Source: Tautonia plasticadhaerens (GTDB lineage Bacteria; Planctomycetota; Planctomycetia; Isosphaerales; Isosphaeraceae). From it: a DNA stretch of 64,000 bases. A program made the translations under genes and the position numbers. Below, piece after piece: positions 28,502-38,860 of this stretch (the stretch's first letter is position 1; each line of letters opens with the position of its first letter). The stretch covers positions 806,001-870,000 of the forward strand of contig NZ_CP036426.1 in NCBI RefSeq assembly GCF_007752535.1, given 5' to 3'. The notes beneath the pieces are model-generated. The model was given only the letters and a program-made list of their open reading frames with translations, was not told the origin of the DNA and did no database searches.

Positions 28502-30594
28502 GACGCCACCGCCTCCGCTCGGGCCGGTCGGGGACGGGCGAACCGCCCCGCCAGCCAGGTCTCGACGATCAGGATCCCGATCGCGGCCACGACGCCCCAC
28601 CGCCAGAGTTTCTGCCTGCGTTCGAGCTCGGCGTTCATCAGCTGCCGACGCGCCTCCGCCTCGTCCGCCTCGTCCGCCTCCCGGCCCGCCATCCGGACGC
28701 CCAGTTGCTCCAGGGCCGCCACCTCCAGCGGGTCGGTCCTCCCCTCGGCCGGGTCGAGGTTCACGGCGAACCGCCTCGGGCCGTCCGGCCCCTCGACGGC
28801 GTAGACGCCCGGGACCTCGGCCCCGGAGAATTCGTCGGTCCCGGCCGAGAGCACGACGTCCGAGCCCCCCGGCGTGCGGACGACCCGCTCCCCGTCCCCC
28901 TCGGGCACGGGGATGCGGTCGCCCACGGTCAGGCCCCCGGCGTCGAACTCGTCTTCGGCCCCCCGATCGAGCAGCGAGGTCATCAGCGGGACGAACTTCG
29001 ACGACCGCGCGAGCTGGCTGTCCCCCGGCCCCCAGGAACTCGCCAGGACGACCAGCCGGCCCCGGCCCATCGGCCACTCGACGACGGCCGGCGTCCCGCC
29101 CTCGAACCGGGCGACGACCCTGCCGTCACCGAGGGACTCCTCGTCGATCCGCCGATAGTGCCAGAAACGGACGTTCGTGAAGTCGTTGTACTGCGGGCCG
29201 GCCATCGGGGCGAACAGGGGGTGGCCGAAGTCGATCTCGCCGAGCATCGCGTCGGGGTCGACCCGGGCCTCTTCCACGTCTCCCAGCGTCAGGCCGCCGA
29301 TCGCCTCGATCGTCCCGGCATGGTCGGCCGAGGCGAGCACCCCGAGCACCGTGCCGCCGTCCCGGGCGAACCGGGAGAGCCGGGCGACCGCCTCCTCACC
29401 CGGGTCGTCGGCGACGACGACGAGCGGCACGGCCTGCTCCGTCTCGATCGCCAGGGCTTCCCCGGCCCGGACGGCCCGGACCCGGACCTCCCTCCCCGGC
29501 AGGTCCTCGAAGGCCCGGGCCACGTAATACAGGAGCGCCTCGGGGTCGTCGAGGGCGTCGTCGCCCAGGAAGAGCAACGTCTCCGGGACGACCGGGGCGT
29601 CGGCGATATAGACCACGTTGTCGAATTCGGACGGATCCCCCTCCAGGATCAACGCCCCTCCCGTCCCCCCTCCGGGCCGGGCGACCCGGACCACCCGGCT
29701 CTCCCCGGGGGGCACGGAAACGTCGGTCGGCCGCTCGTCCCCCTCGGCCCAACCGACCCGGAACCGCTCCCCGGGGGAGCCCCCCTCGTTGGAGACCCGG
29801 ACCCGGATCGCGTCGTCCTGCTCGGCGTCGGCCGTGGGCACGGTCGGCGTGGCCAGGCGTTGGAGGCCGGCGTTGCCGGAGGGGTCGGACACGGTCCGGA
29901 GTTCGACCCGCACGTCGGCCGGCCACTCGACGTCGCCGATCGCGTCGAGTCGCGCCCCGCGCTGCAGGTCGCTTACGAGGACGATCCGGCGGGGGACTTC
30001 CCCGGCGAGGTCGTCCCCCCGGGCCTCGTCCTCGAAGGCGGCCACGGCGTCGAGCAGCGCCTGGCCCAGGTCGGTCGCCCTCCAGGTCGGCCTCAGCTCG
30101 TCGAGGCGGGACCGGGCGACGGCGAGGCGGCGGGACGGATCGAGCGTCCCGGATTCGTCGAAGCTCAGGAGCGGCCGGGTCGCGTCGTCGAAGGCGAGGA
30201 CCGCCAGCCGGTCGCCGGGCCGGGTCTCCCCGATCGCCTCGTCGGCCAGCCGGCGGGCCCGCTCCCAGAGGTCGCCCCGCCTCATGCTCGCGCTCGTGTC
30301 CAGCAGCACCACGACCCGACGATCGGCCGCCTCCCCCGCGTCGAGCCGGGCCGCCTGCCTCAGGAAGGGCCGGCCGAAGGCCAGGGCCAGCAGCAAGAGC
30401 GCCAGCGCCCGGAGCAGCAGCAGCGGCCAGTTCTCCAGCCGGCTGCGGCGGGTGAGCTTCGGCGGCGTGGGGGAGAGGAACATCAGGGAGCTGAACGGCA
30501 CCTCCCCCTTGGGCGTCCGGCGGATCAGGTGGAAGACGATCGGCGCGGCGATCGCCAGGGCACCCAGGATGTACAGGGGGGTGAGGAAGCTCAT
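28498..30594 (-). CDS. BatA-like VWA membrane protein
   Basis: 698 residues opening MSFLTPLYILGALAIAAPIV, the N-terminal sequence typical of BatA/DUF1550-type proteins, with a second membrane segment at about 57-76. The VWA domain carries VVVLLDTSASM with D99, S101 and S103 of the MIDAS metal site. A CARDB-like beta region and a GATase-like segment (TVLGVLASADHAGT; FAPMAGPQYNDFTNV) follow, and a C-terminal membrane segment at about 665-685. It overlaps both neighbours by 4 bases, in the order moxR-duf58-this gene. Such proteins work with MoxR ATPases in folding or assembly of envelope components; the partner here is unknown. Confidence 0.87.
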   Translation of the reverse strand: MSFLTPLYILGALAIAAPIVFHLIRRTPKGEVPFSSLMFLSPTPPKLTRRSRLENWPLLLLRALALLLLALAFGRPFLRQAARLDAGEAADRRVVVLLDTSASMRRGDLWERARRLADEAIGETRPGDRLAVLAFDDATRPLLSFDESGTLDPSRRLAVARSRLDELRPTWRATDLGQALLDAVAAFEDEARGDDLAGEVPRRIVLVSDLQRGARLDAIGDVEWPADVRVELRTVSDPSGNAGLQRLATPTVPTADAEQDDAIRVRVSNEGGSPGERFRVGWAEGDERPTDVSVPPGESRVVRVARPGGGTGGALILEGDPSEFDNVVYIADAPVVPETLLFLGDDALDDPEALLYYVARAFEDLPGREVRVRAVRAGEALAIETEQAVPLVVVADDPGEEAVARLSRFARDGGTVLGVLASADHAGTIEAIGGLTLGDVEEARVDPDAMLGEIDFGHPLFAPMAGPQYNDFTNVRFWHYRRIDEESLGDGRVVARFEGGTPAVVEWPMGRGRLVVLASSWGPGDSQLARSSKFVPLMTSLLDRGAEDEFDAGGLTVGDRIPVPEGDGERVVRTPGGSDVVLSAGTDEFSGAEVPGVYAVEGPDGPRRFAVNLDPAEGRTDPLEVAALEQLGVRMAGREADEADEAEARRQLMNAELERRQKLWRWGVVAAIGILIVETWLAGRFARPRPARAEAVAS

Positions 30595-31570
30595 CGGCCG
30601 CCCCCCTGGCCGGATTTCCGCCGGCGGTCCGGGCGCCGGCCCCGGCGCTCACGGGCCTTGAGGAAGTCGAACAGCACCGTGTCGAGCGGCCGGTCGGTGG
30701 TCATGGGGGCGAATTCGATCCCCAGGTCGGCGCAGGCCCGCTCGACCCCGGCGGCGTGCTCGGCGAAGCGGCGGAGGTACTCGGCCCGGGCGGCGCCCGG
30801 GTCGATGTACAGCTCCCGGCCCGATTCGACGTCGTGGAACATCGCCGGGGTCTCGAAGCGGAAGTCGACCTCGGCGGGGTCGAGCACCCGGACGACGAGC
30901 AGGTCGTGCCCCCGGGCCTTCAGCGACCCGAGCCGGGTCCGGAGCAGGTCGATCGGCGCGAGCAGGTCCGAGACGAGTACGATGAGCCCCCGGCGCCGGA
31001 GCGTGGCCGCGATCTCCTCCAGCGGCCCCGCCAGGTCGGTCGCCCGGCCGGTCGGGGTGCGTTCGAGCATCGCCAGCATCCGGCGGAGCTGCCCCGGCCG
31101 GTGCCGGGGGGGCAGCACGTCGACCACCCGGTCCTCGAAGGTGATCAGCCCGACCGCGTCGCGCTGGAGCGTGAGGAAGTAGGCGATCGTCGCCGCCAGC
31201 GTCCGGGCGTATTCGGCCTTGGTCACCGGGCCCGAGCCGTAGCCCATCGACCGGCTCATGTCGAGCACGACCGAGCATCGCAGGTTCGTCTCGTCCTCGA
31301 ACCGCTTGATGTAGTAGCGGTCGGACCGGGCGTAGAGCCGCCAGTCGAGGTACCTCGGGTCGTCCCCCGGGGAGTACTGGCGGTACTCGCTGAACTCGAC
31401 CGAGAAGCCGTGGAACGGGCTGCGGTGCAGGCCGGTGACGAACCCCTCGACCACCACCCGGGCGCGCAGCTCCAGGCTCTTGATCCGCATCAGCGCCTGC
31501 GGGTCGATCGCCGTCTCCCCGCGACCGCGGGCGCCCGAGCCGGACGACTGGAGGCGATCGAGGGGCGTGG

Positions 31571-31574
<4 letters not shown>
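30591..31574 (-). CDS. DUF58 domain protein with VWA-like fold
   Basis: 327 residues from a GTG whose GTGA overlaps the moxR stop. The DUF58 signature FSEYRQYSPGDDPRYLDW spans about 61-78. The following VWA-like part has SVVLDMSRSMGYG with D105, S107 and S109 placed as a MIDAS site, then GLITFEDRVVDVLPPRH and LIVLVSDLLAPID. A basic tail (RERRGRRPDRRRKSGQGGG) ends the protein. An internal ATG 29 codons later is possible, but the GTG overlap fits the operon's coupling pattern. Partner of MoxR in the standard moxR-duf58-vwa arrangement; cytoplasmic. Confidence 0.9.
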
Positions 31575-32587
<1,013 letters not shown>

Positions 32588-32629
32588 GGTCGCTCCTTTC
32601 GAGCCCGGCGGGCCTCCCGAGGGCGCCGC

Positions 32630-33484
32630 TCAGTGCGTCATGGCGTAGGTCACGATGTTGATGCCCATCGGGTACGAGAGCTTCTCGGAGAATTCCCGGA
32701 AGTAGTCCGCGTCCTCCCCCTCGCGCTCCCAGCCGTCGCCGAGGTCGGTGTTGTGGCAGATGATGACCATCATCCGCCCCTGCTCGTCGAAGAGCCCCTT
32801 GTAGTGGGGCGTCTGGGTGTCGTAGCCGCGCTCCCAGGTGACGTTCGAGCCCCGCCGCCAGCCGTGGATGCTCGGCACCTGCGGCTTCTCCTCCAGGCGG
32901 TAGACGATCCGGAAGATCGGGTGGTCGACGTCCAGTTCCTGCGGCTCGAACTCGGGGAAGACCCGCTTGATCTGCTGGTAGAAGTTCTGATATTCGTAAT
33001 CGCCCCAGAAATCGTCGACCATCAGGAAGCCGCCGTTGAGCAGGTAGCGGCGGAGCGACTGCACCTCGGCCTCCGAGAACATCAGCGCCCCCGGCTCGAT
33101 CATGTAGAGGAAGGGGTGGTCGAACAGCTCCTCGTCGGTCAGGCGGAGGATGATCGGGTCGGGGCTGACCTTCAACGAGGTCAGTTGCTGGAGCCGGTAC
33201 GGGAAGTTCAGGTCGCTGTCCGGCCAGTCGGTCGCCCAGCCGCCCCCCCATCGGCCCCGGCCGCCGTAGGAGTCGTACTGGACCCGGACGAAGGTGAAGG
33301 TGTCCTCCTTGAAATGCTCGTCGACCTCCCAGTCGGGCACCCCGGCACGGTCGTCGGGCATGACGCCGGGGTAGTAGCCCCGCCCCCCGTACCCCCGCCC
33401 CCCGTACCGCTGGGCCAGCGCGGTCCCGCCGGCGACCGCGAGCAGGGCGACCAGCGCGATCACCGTCCGGCGTCTCGACCTCAT
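32630..33484 (-). CDS. exported DUF4159 protein
   Basis: 284 residues with a Sec signal (MRSRRRTVIALVALLAVAGGTALAQ region) followed by a Gly/Tyr-rich RYGGRGYGGRGYYPG stretch. The DUF4159 domain has FTFVRVQYDS, FPYRLQQLTSLKVSP, PFLYMIEPGALMFSEAEV and LRRYLLNGGFLMVDDFWGD, a GATase-like fold without visible catalytic residues. Upstream open sequence to 34093 is a shadow of the neighbouring gene. DUF4159 genes often accompany moxR in planctomycetes and other phyla; here the gene sits 35 bases after the TPR-peptidase gene and 42 bases before moxR. Confidence 0.88.
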   Translation of the reverse strand: MRSRRRTVIALVALLAVAGGTALAQRYGGRGYGGRGYYPGVMPDDRAGVPDWEVDEHFKEDTFTFVRVQYDSYGGRGRWGGGWATDWPDSDLNFPYRLQQLTSLKVSPDPIILRLTDEELFDHPFLYMIEPGALMFSEAEVQSLRRYLLNGGFLMVDDFWGDYEYQNFYQQIKRVFPEFEPQELDVDHPIFRIVYRLEEKPQVPSIHGWRRGSNVTWERGYDTQTPHYKGLFDEQGRMMVIICHNTDLGDGWEREGEDADYFREFSEKLSYPMGINIVTYAMTH

Positions 33485-33519
33485 CGCGGGACCTCCCTCC
33501 GCCCTCCCGGGCGTTCGGT

Positions 33520-36096
33520 TCAGCGCGGTATGGCGGGCTCCCCCTCGACCAGCTCCAGCAGCAGCCGGTGCGCCTCCCGGAACCTCGGCGCCTCTTCCAG
33601 GGCCTTGAGCACCTCGCGACGGGCCTCGTCCGCCCGCCCTTCCTGCTGGAGCAGCCCGGCGAGCCGGAAGTGGATCTCCGCCGGGTCGGTCGGGTCCAGG
33701 GTCGCCAGCGCCTGATAGGCGTCGATCGCGTCGCCGGTCTCCCCCAGCCGCTCGGCCGCCCGGGCGAGGCCCCGGTGCGGGGCGGGGATCAGCGGGTTGA
33801 CGGCGAGCATCGCCCGGCAGTGGTCGGCGAGGCTCGGCCAGTCTTCCTCCTCCTCGTCCAGCTCGATCAGCCGGAGCAGGGCCGACCCGGCCCCGGCGTC
33901 CCGGGAGACGAGCGACTGCAACGCCTCCCGCTCGGCCTCGGGGTCGTCCCGCTCGCGGAAGACGGCGGCCAGCAGCGCATCGGCGCTCTCCGGCCCGACG
34001 CCGTCGGGGTCGAGTCCCTTGAGCGTCGTCAGCGCCTCCTCGGCCCGCTCCCAACGTTCCTCGTCCACGAGCCGGAGCCCCAGCCTGCGCCACCCGGGGA
34101 TGCTCCCCGGGTGCCCTTCCAGCCAGGCCTCCAGCGCCTCGACGTCGGCATCGGGCGGCAACTCGGGCACCTCCCAGGACGCCCCCGGGGCGGCGGCCTC
34201 GGCCTTCGATCGCGCTAAGTCGAGGAATTGCTCGTCCAGCTCCTCGAGCGATTTCCCGAAACGGTCCGGCAGTGCGTCATTGATGGGCACGCCTGCCCCC
34301 AGATCGTCCAGCAATCCCCGGATCGCCTCCAGCCCCTCCAGCCCGACCAGGAACTCGACGGCCAGGGCCGACTCGAAGTAGGCGAACTGCACGTCGAGCG
34401 GCGATTCGGGGGCGAGGAAGGCGCCGCTCAGGCCGCTCAGCGGCGTCAGGTCGTCGGCGAGGAGCTTCTCCCGGGAGTGCGGGTCGATCCGGGTGGCCCA
34501 ACTCGGGTCCTCGCGCCCTTCCTCGAACACGGAGATCCCCTCGCTCAGCCAGCGGGGCATCTTGTTCTTCGACCGGGCGAGCGTGACTGAATGGCAATAC
34601 TCGTGCCAGAGGACCGACTCCCAGTTCGACGGGTCCTCCCCCTGCGCCGCCGGGCTGATGGCGGTGATGACCCGGCCGAAGCAGACGCCGAGGAAGCCGT
34701 CCGCCCCCGGCAGGCCGAAGGTCCGCACGGCGAAGTCGTTCTTGCTGGGGAAGACCTCGACCACCACCGGCTCCTCGACGCTCGCCCCGTACCGCTCCCG
34801 GAGCGTCTGCCGGGCCCGGCCCAGCAGGTCGAGCACGCGATCGCCGTACAGCTCGGCCTCGTCGGGATCCATCCTCACGAGGAACCCGTCGCCTTCGAGG
34901 GTCCGGTAGCCGTCCAGCTCCCCCTTGAGCGTGACGAGGTTGTAGGCGAGCACGTTGTAGCCGTCCCGCTCGAAGACCTCATTGGCGAGGGCCCAGCCCT
35001 CCTCCTCGGCCCCCAGTCGGAGCAGGTCGGTGCAGAGCTGGATCTTCGCCGGCAGGTACTCCGGGTCCCGTTCCAGGGCCCTCCGCTGGTAGGCCGAGCC
35101 TTCGGCGAACCGATATTTCTGCGAGAGTTCCCGGCCGAGGATGTGGTCGACCTCCGGGTTCTCCTCCCAGCGGTCGAGGGCCGAGGCCCTGGCCTCGGCC
35201 TCGCCCTCGGGGTCGTTGGTCAGGTGGGCGATCACCGCGAGGAAGGCCCAGGCCTGCTGGTCCCGGGAGTTGATCTCCAGGACCCGGCCCAGCACCGCTT
35301 CGGCCTGCTCGTAAGCCTCGGCGTCGATCAGGTGATTCGCCCGCAGCAGCAGGCTGTCGGCGTGATTCGGGTTGAGCCCCAGCGCCGCCTCGATCGCCTC
35401 GGCCGACCGGGCCCGGTCCCCCTCCGAGAACGCCCGGGCGAGGAGGAACTGGTAGCGGGGGTCGTCGGCCGCCTCCTCGGGGGCCCTGGCCAGCGTCTCG
35501 GCGGCGAGCGCGTCGTCCCGCTTCTCCAGGGCCAGCTCGGCCGAGGCGAGGTAGGCGTCGACCAGGCCCGGCTCGCGGTCGATGGCCACGTCGAAGAACC
35601 GGTCGAGCACCTGCTTCGGGTCGATCCCCCGCAGCAGGAAGAACCGGCCGAGGGCCACGCGGCCCCCCGCCGTGTCGTAGCGATCGGGGAAGGTGCGGAT
35701 CAGCCGCTCGATCCGGTCGAGCACCGCCGGCACCTCGCCGGCCCGCCCGGTGTAGCGGAAGACGTCCCGGGCCATCATCAGCAGCGGCAGGCTGGCAGGG
35801 AACCGCCGCAGCCCCACCTCCAGCGAGGCCAACGCGGCCTCGTCGGCCCCGGTGGCCAGCTCGGCCTCCGCCTTCAGCTGGATCCAGCGCTCTTCCCAGA
35901 CGAAGCCGCCGACCGCCTCGGCGGCCATCCGGGCGGCCTCCTCGTACGAGCCGGAGCGGAGCAGGGCCTCGGCCTCGTCGAGATCCGCGGCCCCGGCCGG
36001 GACCATCCCCCAGCAGGAGCAGGCGGCGGCGAGGACGATCAGGGTCCCGGGCCGTCCCGCCCGCCCGATCTTCCCCCGTCTCGGGCCGATGGTCAT
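33520..36096 (-). CDS. exported TPR protein with gluzincin metallopeptidase domain
   Basis: 858 residues from MTIGPRRGKIGRAGRPG, with a signal peptide ending near GMVPAGAA. TPR-type repeats cover about 40-380 (for example SAEAIEAALGLNPNHADSLL and YEQAEAVLGRVLEINSRDQQ). A peptidase domain in the middle has LWHEYCHSVTL with H498, E499 and H502 as HExxH, and MPRWLSEGISVFEE with E519 as the likely third zinc ligand, as in peptidase MA-like gluzincins. More TPRs follow from about 640 to the end. First gene of the operon that contains moxR, 140 bases after the preceding hydrolase gene, with a promoter candidate between. Probably periplasmic; substrate unknown. Confidence 0.87.
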   Translation of the reverse strand: MTIGPRRGKIGRAGRPGTLIVLAAACSCWGMVPAGAADLDEAEALLRSGSYEEAARMAAEAVGGFVWEERWIQLKAEAELATGADEAALASLEVGLRRFPASLPLLMMARDVFRYTGRAGEVPAVLDRIERLIRTFPDRYDTAGGRVALGRFFLLRGIDPKQVLDRFFDVAIDREPGLVDAYLASAELALEKRDDALAAETLARAPEEAADDPRYQFLLARAFSEGDRARSAEAIEAALGLNPNHADSLLLRANHLIDAEAYEQAEAVLGRVLEINSRDQQAWAFLAVIAHLTNDPEGEAEARASALDRWEENPEVDHILGRELSQKYRFAEGSAYQRRALERDPEYLPAKIQLCTDLLRLGAEEEGWALANEVFERDGYNVLAYNLVTLKGELDGYRTLEGDGFLVRMDPDEAELYGDRVLDLLGRARQTLRERYGASVEEPVVVEVFPSKNDFAVRTFGLPGADGFLGVCFGRVITAISPAAQGEDPSNWESVLWHEYCHSVTLARSKNKMPRWLSEGISVFEEGREDPSWATRIDPHSREKLLADDLTPLSGLSGAFLAPESPLDVQFAYFESALAVEFLVGLEGLEAIRGLLDDLGAGVPINDALPDRFGKSLEELDEQFLDLARSKAEAAAPGASWEVPELPPDADVEALEAWLEGHPGSIPGWRRLGLRLVDEERWERAEEALTTLKGLDPDGVGPESADALLAAVFRERDDPEAEREALQSLVSRDAGAGSALLRLIELDEEEEDWPSLADHCRAMLAVNPLIPAPHRGLARAAERLGETGDAIDAYQALATLDPTDPAEIHFRLAGLLQQEGRADEARREVLKALEEAPRFREAHRLLLELVEGEPAIPR

Positions 36097-36178
36097 CGCG
36101 ATGCCCTTCCAGTCCGTCGGTGCGGCGGCATCCTTCCTAGGCGTCGCCCGCGACCGTCGTGCGCCGGGCGATCCCACG

Positions 36179-36208
36179 ATTATGGGACGCCGGGGGGCGG
36201 ATCGCCAA
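36179..36208 (-). promoter_or_regulatory. promoter candidate for the eight-gene MoxR operon
   Basis: On the reverse strand TTGGCG (36203-36208), 18 bases, then CATAAT (36179-36184), a 5 of 6 match to the -10 consensus. Transcription would begin about 75 bases before the TPR-peptidase start codon. Seen by eye; the AT-rich -10 stands out against its surroundings. Confidence 0.5.
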
Positions 36209-36236
36209 GGGAGCGCCCCCCGGGATTCGGGCCCGA

Positions 36237-37385
36237 TCACCCGCCGATCCAGCGGTCGAACCACCCGAACGCCTCGTCCTGCATCGGCCGGTCGAACTTG
36301 TGGGGGCCGGGGTAGAAGGTGCCCCGGTACCGGTCGCCGGACCCCGCCTTGTCGAAGACCTCGGCGAGCATCGTGTCGGCCCGCTTCATCTCCGGGAGCG
36401 TGAAGAGGGAGTCCTCCTCGTCGTACTGCACCAGGGTCGGCCGGGGGACCCGCAGGCCCAGGATCTCCGGGTAGTCCAGGTCCGGGGGCAGCCCGGGGAT
36501 GTAGATCATCCAGGTGTGCGTGAACGACTTGTCCAGCGCGTAGTCGCGCCAGGTGCTCATCATCCCCACGCAGCAGGCGCAGGCGATCCGGTCGTCGGTC
36601 CCGGCCAGGTAGACCGTCCTCAGCCCGCCTCCCGAGAGCCCGCCGCAGCCGATCCGGTCGGGGTCCACGTCCTCCCGAGAGGCGAGGTAGGCCAGCGCCC
36701 GGCGGTCCTCGGCCAGGAAGACGCCCGGCCAGGTCGTGCCCGCGCAGAAGAGGCTCTTGGCCATGATGGATTCGTGCTGGCCCGCGAACCGGTTGTAGGC
36801 GCGGATTTCCTCCTCCGACTCCGGCCGGACCTCCTCCAGCCCGTCCCGGATCCGCTCCGGCACGTCGGCCAGGCGGATCCGACGGCTGGCGAAGGCGAAG
36901 GCGTCGTGCACCAGGACGACGAAGCCCCGGCGGGCCAGCTCGTTCGCCCAGCTCAGGCCGCCGTAATACTCGTCCCGGTGCGCCCGCATGATCGGGTGCA
37001 GCTCGTCGCCGATCTGCGCCACCTTCTTCCAGCCGAAATACTTGTTCCCCCCGTGGTCGTGCAGCGCCAGCACGGCCGGGAGCCGGCCGGTCGCCCCCGC
37101 CGGCTTCAGGACGACGGCCTCCGTCGGCGGGCCGTAGGGGAGCTCCCAGTGCAGGTGCTCCACGTCCAGCCCGTCGTATTCGAACCGATGCTGGATCTCG
37201 GCCCGGGGGACGCCCCCGGCGTCGGGCTCCATCATCAGCTCGGCGACGCGACGCCGGGTCCCGAGCCGCCAGGGTTCGAGCCCCGCCGGCGCGAAGTCCG
37301 GGTTGCGGAACGAGAGTCGGGCCGGGCCCTCGCCCAACAGCGAGGCGGCCCAGGGGCCGTAGGCCCCGAGCATGTTCGGTTCCAC
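36237..37385 (-). CDS. alpha/beta hydrolase (acetyl-xylan-esterase/dienelactone-hydrolase type)
   Basis: 382 residues, no signal peptide. LPAVLALHDHGGNKYFGWKK forms the oxyanion strand, DRIGCGGLSGGGLRTVYL contains the nucleophile elbow GLSGGG, PTLVQYDEEDSLF carries the probable acid, and YPGPHKFDRPM the catalytic His. All triad positions can be placed. The long N-terminal segment (about 1-100) is as in planctomycete 'dienelactone hydrolase family' proteins often found near carbohydrate genes. Substrate not predictable. It runs in the same direction as the TPR/MoxR operon, but a promoter candidate separates them. Confidence 0.85.
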   Translation of the reverse strand: MEPNMLGAYGPWAASLLGEGPARLSFRNPDFAPAGLEPWRLGTRRRVAELMMEPDAGGVPRAEIQHRFEYDGLDVEHLHWELPYGPPTEAVVLKPAGATGRLPAVLALHDHGGNKYFGWKKVAQIGDELHPIMRAHRDEYYGGLSWANELARRGFVVLVHDAFAFASRRIRLADVPERIRDGLEEVRPESEEEIRAYNRFAGQHESIMAKSLFCAGTTWPGVFLAEDRRALAYLASREDVDPDRIGCGGLSGGGLRTVYLAGTDDRIACACCVGMMSTWRDYALDKSFTHTWMIYIPGLPPDLDYPEILGLRVPRPTLVQYDEEDSLFTLPEMKRADTMLAEVFDKAGSGDRYRGTFYPGPHKFDRPMQDEAFGWFDRWIGG

Positions 37386-37649
37386 GGTGCGGCCCTCCTC
37401 GGGTGATCGGGACGGTCGCCGTCGGAGCGGCGGCCCCGACCGTTATACACGCCGGGACGCGCCGATGCCCCCCCCGACCCGGCGTGGCCCCGATCCCCGC
37501 CCGGGCATCCCCCGGCGGATCGAGTGTGGACATCCCGGATCGGGCCGAGGAAGATCGGACCCGGGGCATCCCCTGCATCCCCGGCGCACCTGCCCACGCC
37601 CCCTCATCGCCGGATGCGAACGTCGCGAGCACATGCTCGGAGGGATCAT

Positions 37650-37979
37650 GTGAGCCGATGCACGTCGCTCTCGTTCCAGAATGCGACCGTCAGCCTCCGG
37701 ACCCTCCGGCTGGAGCCCTGGGCCCGCCACGTCATCCTGTCGCCGGGCGAGAAGGTGGAGGTGGTCGCGGAGGCCGGGCCCGAAGGGCCGGGCTTCCGCG
37801 TGGTCGAGGCAGCCGACTCGACGCTGCTCTACACCAGCGGATGCGAGCGGGCCTGGGTCATCCAGGACGGGGTCTCGCTCGAACTCCAGCCGACGTACGA
37901 CACCCTTCCCCTCCCCGCCCGCCGGCCCCGGGCGGAGGACGACCCGTTGTGGGATCCGGACCTCGACCTCGCCCGATGA
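37650..37979 (+). CDS. small conserved-looking protein of unknown function
   Basis: 109 residues from a GTG at 37650, with GGAGG ideally placed about 6 bases upstream, which fixes the start; there is also an open reading upstream without coding character. The protein reads VSRCTSLSFQNATVSLRTLR at the start and LEPWARHVILSPGEKVEVVA next, a beta-strand-rich pattern ending in an acidic tail (EDDPLWDPDLDLAR). No membrane segment or signal. I do not recognise a family. It stands alone, divergent from the hydrolase gene and convergent with the VOC gene. Confidence 0.62.
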   Translation: MSRCTSLSFQNATVSLRTLRLEPWARHVILSPGEKVEVVAEAGPEGPGFRVVEAADSTLLYTSGCERAWVIQDGVSLELQPTYDTLPLPARRPRAEDDPLWDPDLDLAR

Positions 37980-38036
37980 GCCTCCCCCCCGGTCGGTGGT
38001 CCCGCCTCGCGCAGCCGCCGATCCCCGGCCCCCCGA

Positions 38037-38423
38037 TCAGCGCTCGTACAGCTCCAGCGGCAGGCCGTCGGGGTCGGCGAAGAAGGTGAACCGCTTGCCG
38101 GTCAGCTCGTCGAGTCGGACCGGCTCGACCGCCACCCCGCCCAACTCCAGTTCGAGCACGGCGGCGTCGAGGTCGGCCACCTCGAACGCCAGGTGCCTCA
38201 GGCCGCTCGCCTCGGGGTAGCTCGGGCGCCTCGGGGGATCGGGGAACGAGAACAGCTCGACCTGCGTCCCGTCGGGCAGCCGGAGGTCGAGCTTGTACGA
38301 GTCCCGGGCCTCCCGGTAGATCTCGGAGACGACTTCCAGGCCCAGCGTCTCGGCGTAGAACCGCCGGGACCGCGCGTAATCCGAGCAGATGATCGCGACG
38401 TGATGCGTCCGGAGCAGCCTCAT
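38037..38423 (-). CDS. gloA2: VOC-family glyoxalase-like metalloprotein (YaeR type)
   Basis: 128 residues, the normal single-module VOC length. It follows YaeR/SMU1112c closely: LLRTHHVAIICSDYARSRRF, SEIYREARDSYKLDL, VELFSFPDPPRRPSYPEA, GLRHLAFEVADLDAAV and the end KRFTFFADPDGLPLELYER. Metal ligands can be placed at His in HHVAI, Glu in VELFSF, His in LRHLAF and Glu in LELYE. The physiological substrate of this group is uncertain. The ATG overlaps the thioesterase stop by 4 bases (ATGA), so the two are translationally coupled. A longer start at 38462 is possible but lacks family character. Confidence 0.9.
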   Translation of the reverse strand: MRLLRTHHVAIICSDYARSRRFYAETLGLEVVSEIYREARDSYKLDLRLPDGTQVELFSFPDPPRRPSYPEASGLRHLAFEVADLDAAVLELELGGVAVEPVRLDELTGKRFTFFADPDGLPLELYER

Positions 38424-38860
38424 CCGCCATCTCCCCCGTCGGCGACCCCCGACCCCGACCACTCCTCGAAGAGCCGGACCATCGCCTCGGGGATCCGCCT
38501 GGGCCGGTGGCTCCGGGGGTCGACGGCCACCCAGAGGGTCCGGACCTTCGTGAGCAACCGGTCGTCGCTCGGGCGGAGGATCTCGACGAACCGCTCGAAG
38601 GTCGCGCCGTCGGCCATCCCCACCCAGGTCCGCGCGACCAGCTCGTCGCCGGGCAGGGCCGGCTTGAGGTAGTCGATCTCGTGCCGCCGGGCGACCCAGA
38701 GCAGCGCCTCGGCCAGCTCACCGGTCACCACCGCCTTCCAGTGCGCGACGGCCGCGTCCTGCGCGTACCGCAGGTAGACGACGTTGTTGACGTGCCCCAT
38801 GCGGTCGATGTCCCGGGGGCCGACCGTCACGGGATGCTCGAAGACCCGGGGCTCAGCCAT
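38420..38860 (-). CDS. acyl-CoA thioesterase, 4HBT hotdog fold
   Basis: 146 residues starting MAEPRVFEHPVTVGPRDIDR. The hotdog signature DIDRMGHVNNVVYLRYAQDA includes the catalytic Asp of the 4-hydroxybenzoyl-CoA thioesterase/YbgC group (D in RDIDRMGHVNN) and the central helix, followed by HEIDYLKPALPGDELVARTW. Such enzymes hydrolyse short or aromatic acyl-CoA thioesters; specificity cannot be told. First gene of the pair with the VOC protein. The reading open upstream to 39250 is repeat-region sequence and not coding. Confidence 0.9.
   Translation of the reverse strand: MAEPRVFEHPVTVGPRDIDRMGHVNNVVYLRYAQDAAVAHWKAVVTGELAEALLWVARRHEIDYLKPALPGDELVARTWVGMADGATFERFVEILRPSDDRLLTKVRTLWVAVDPRSHRPRRIPEAMVRLFEEWSGSGVADGGDGG

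Noticed and set aside
24866-28804. 1312-codon open frame opposite the DUF4175-like gene
   Set aside because: Mirror of a real gene in GC-rich DNA: the reverse frame has membrane segments, a coiled coil and operon overlaps, while this one is Arg/Gly/Leu-rich without domains.
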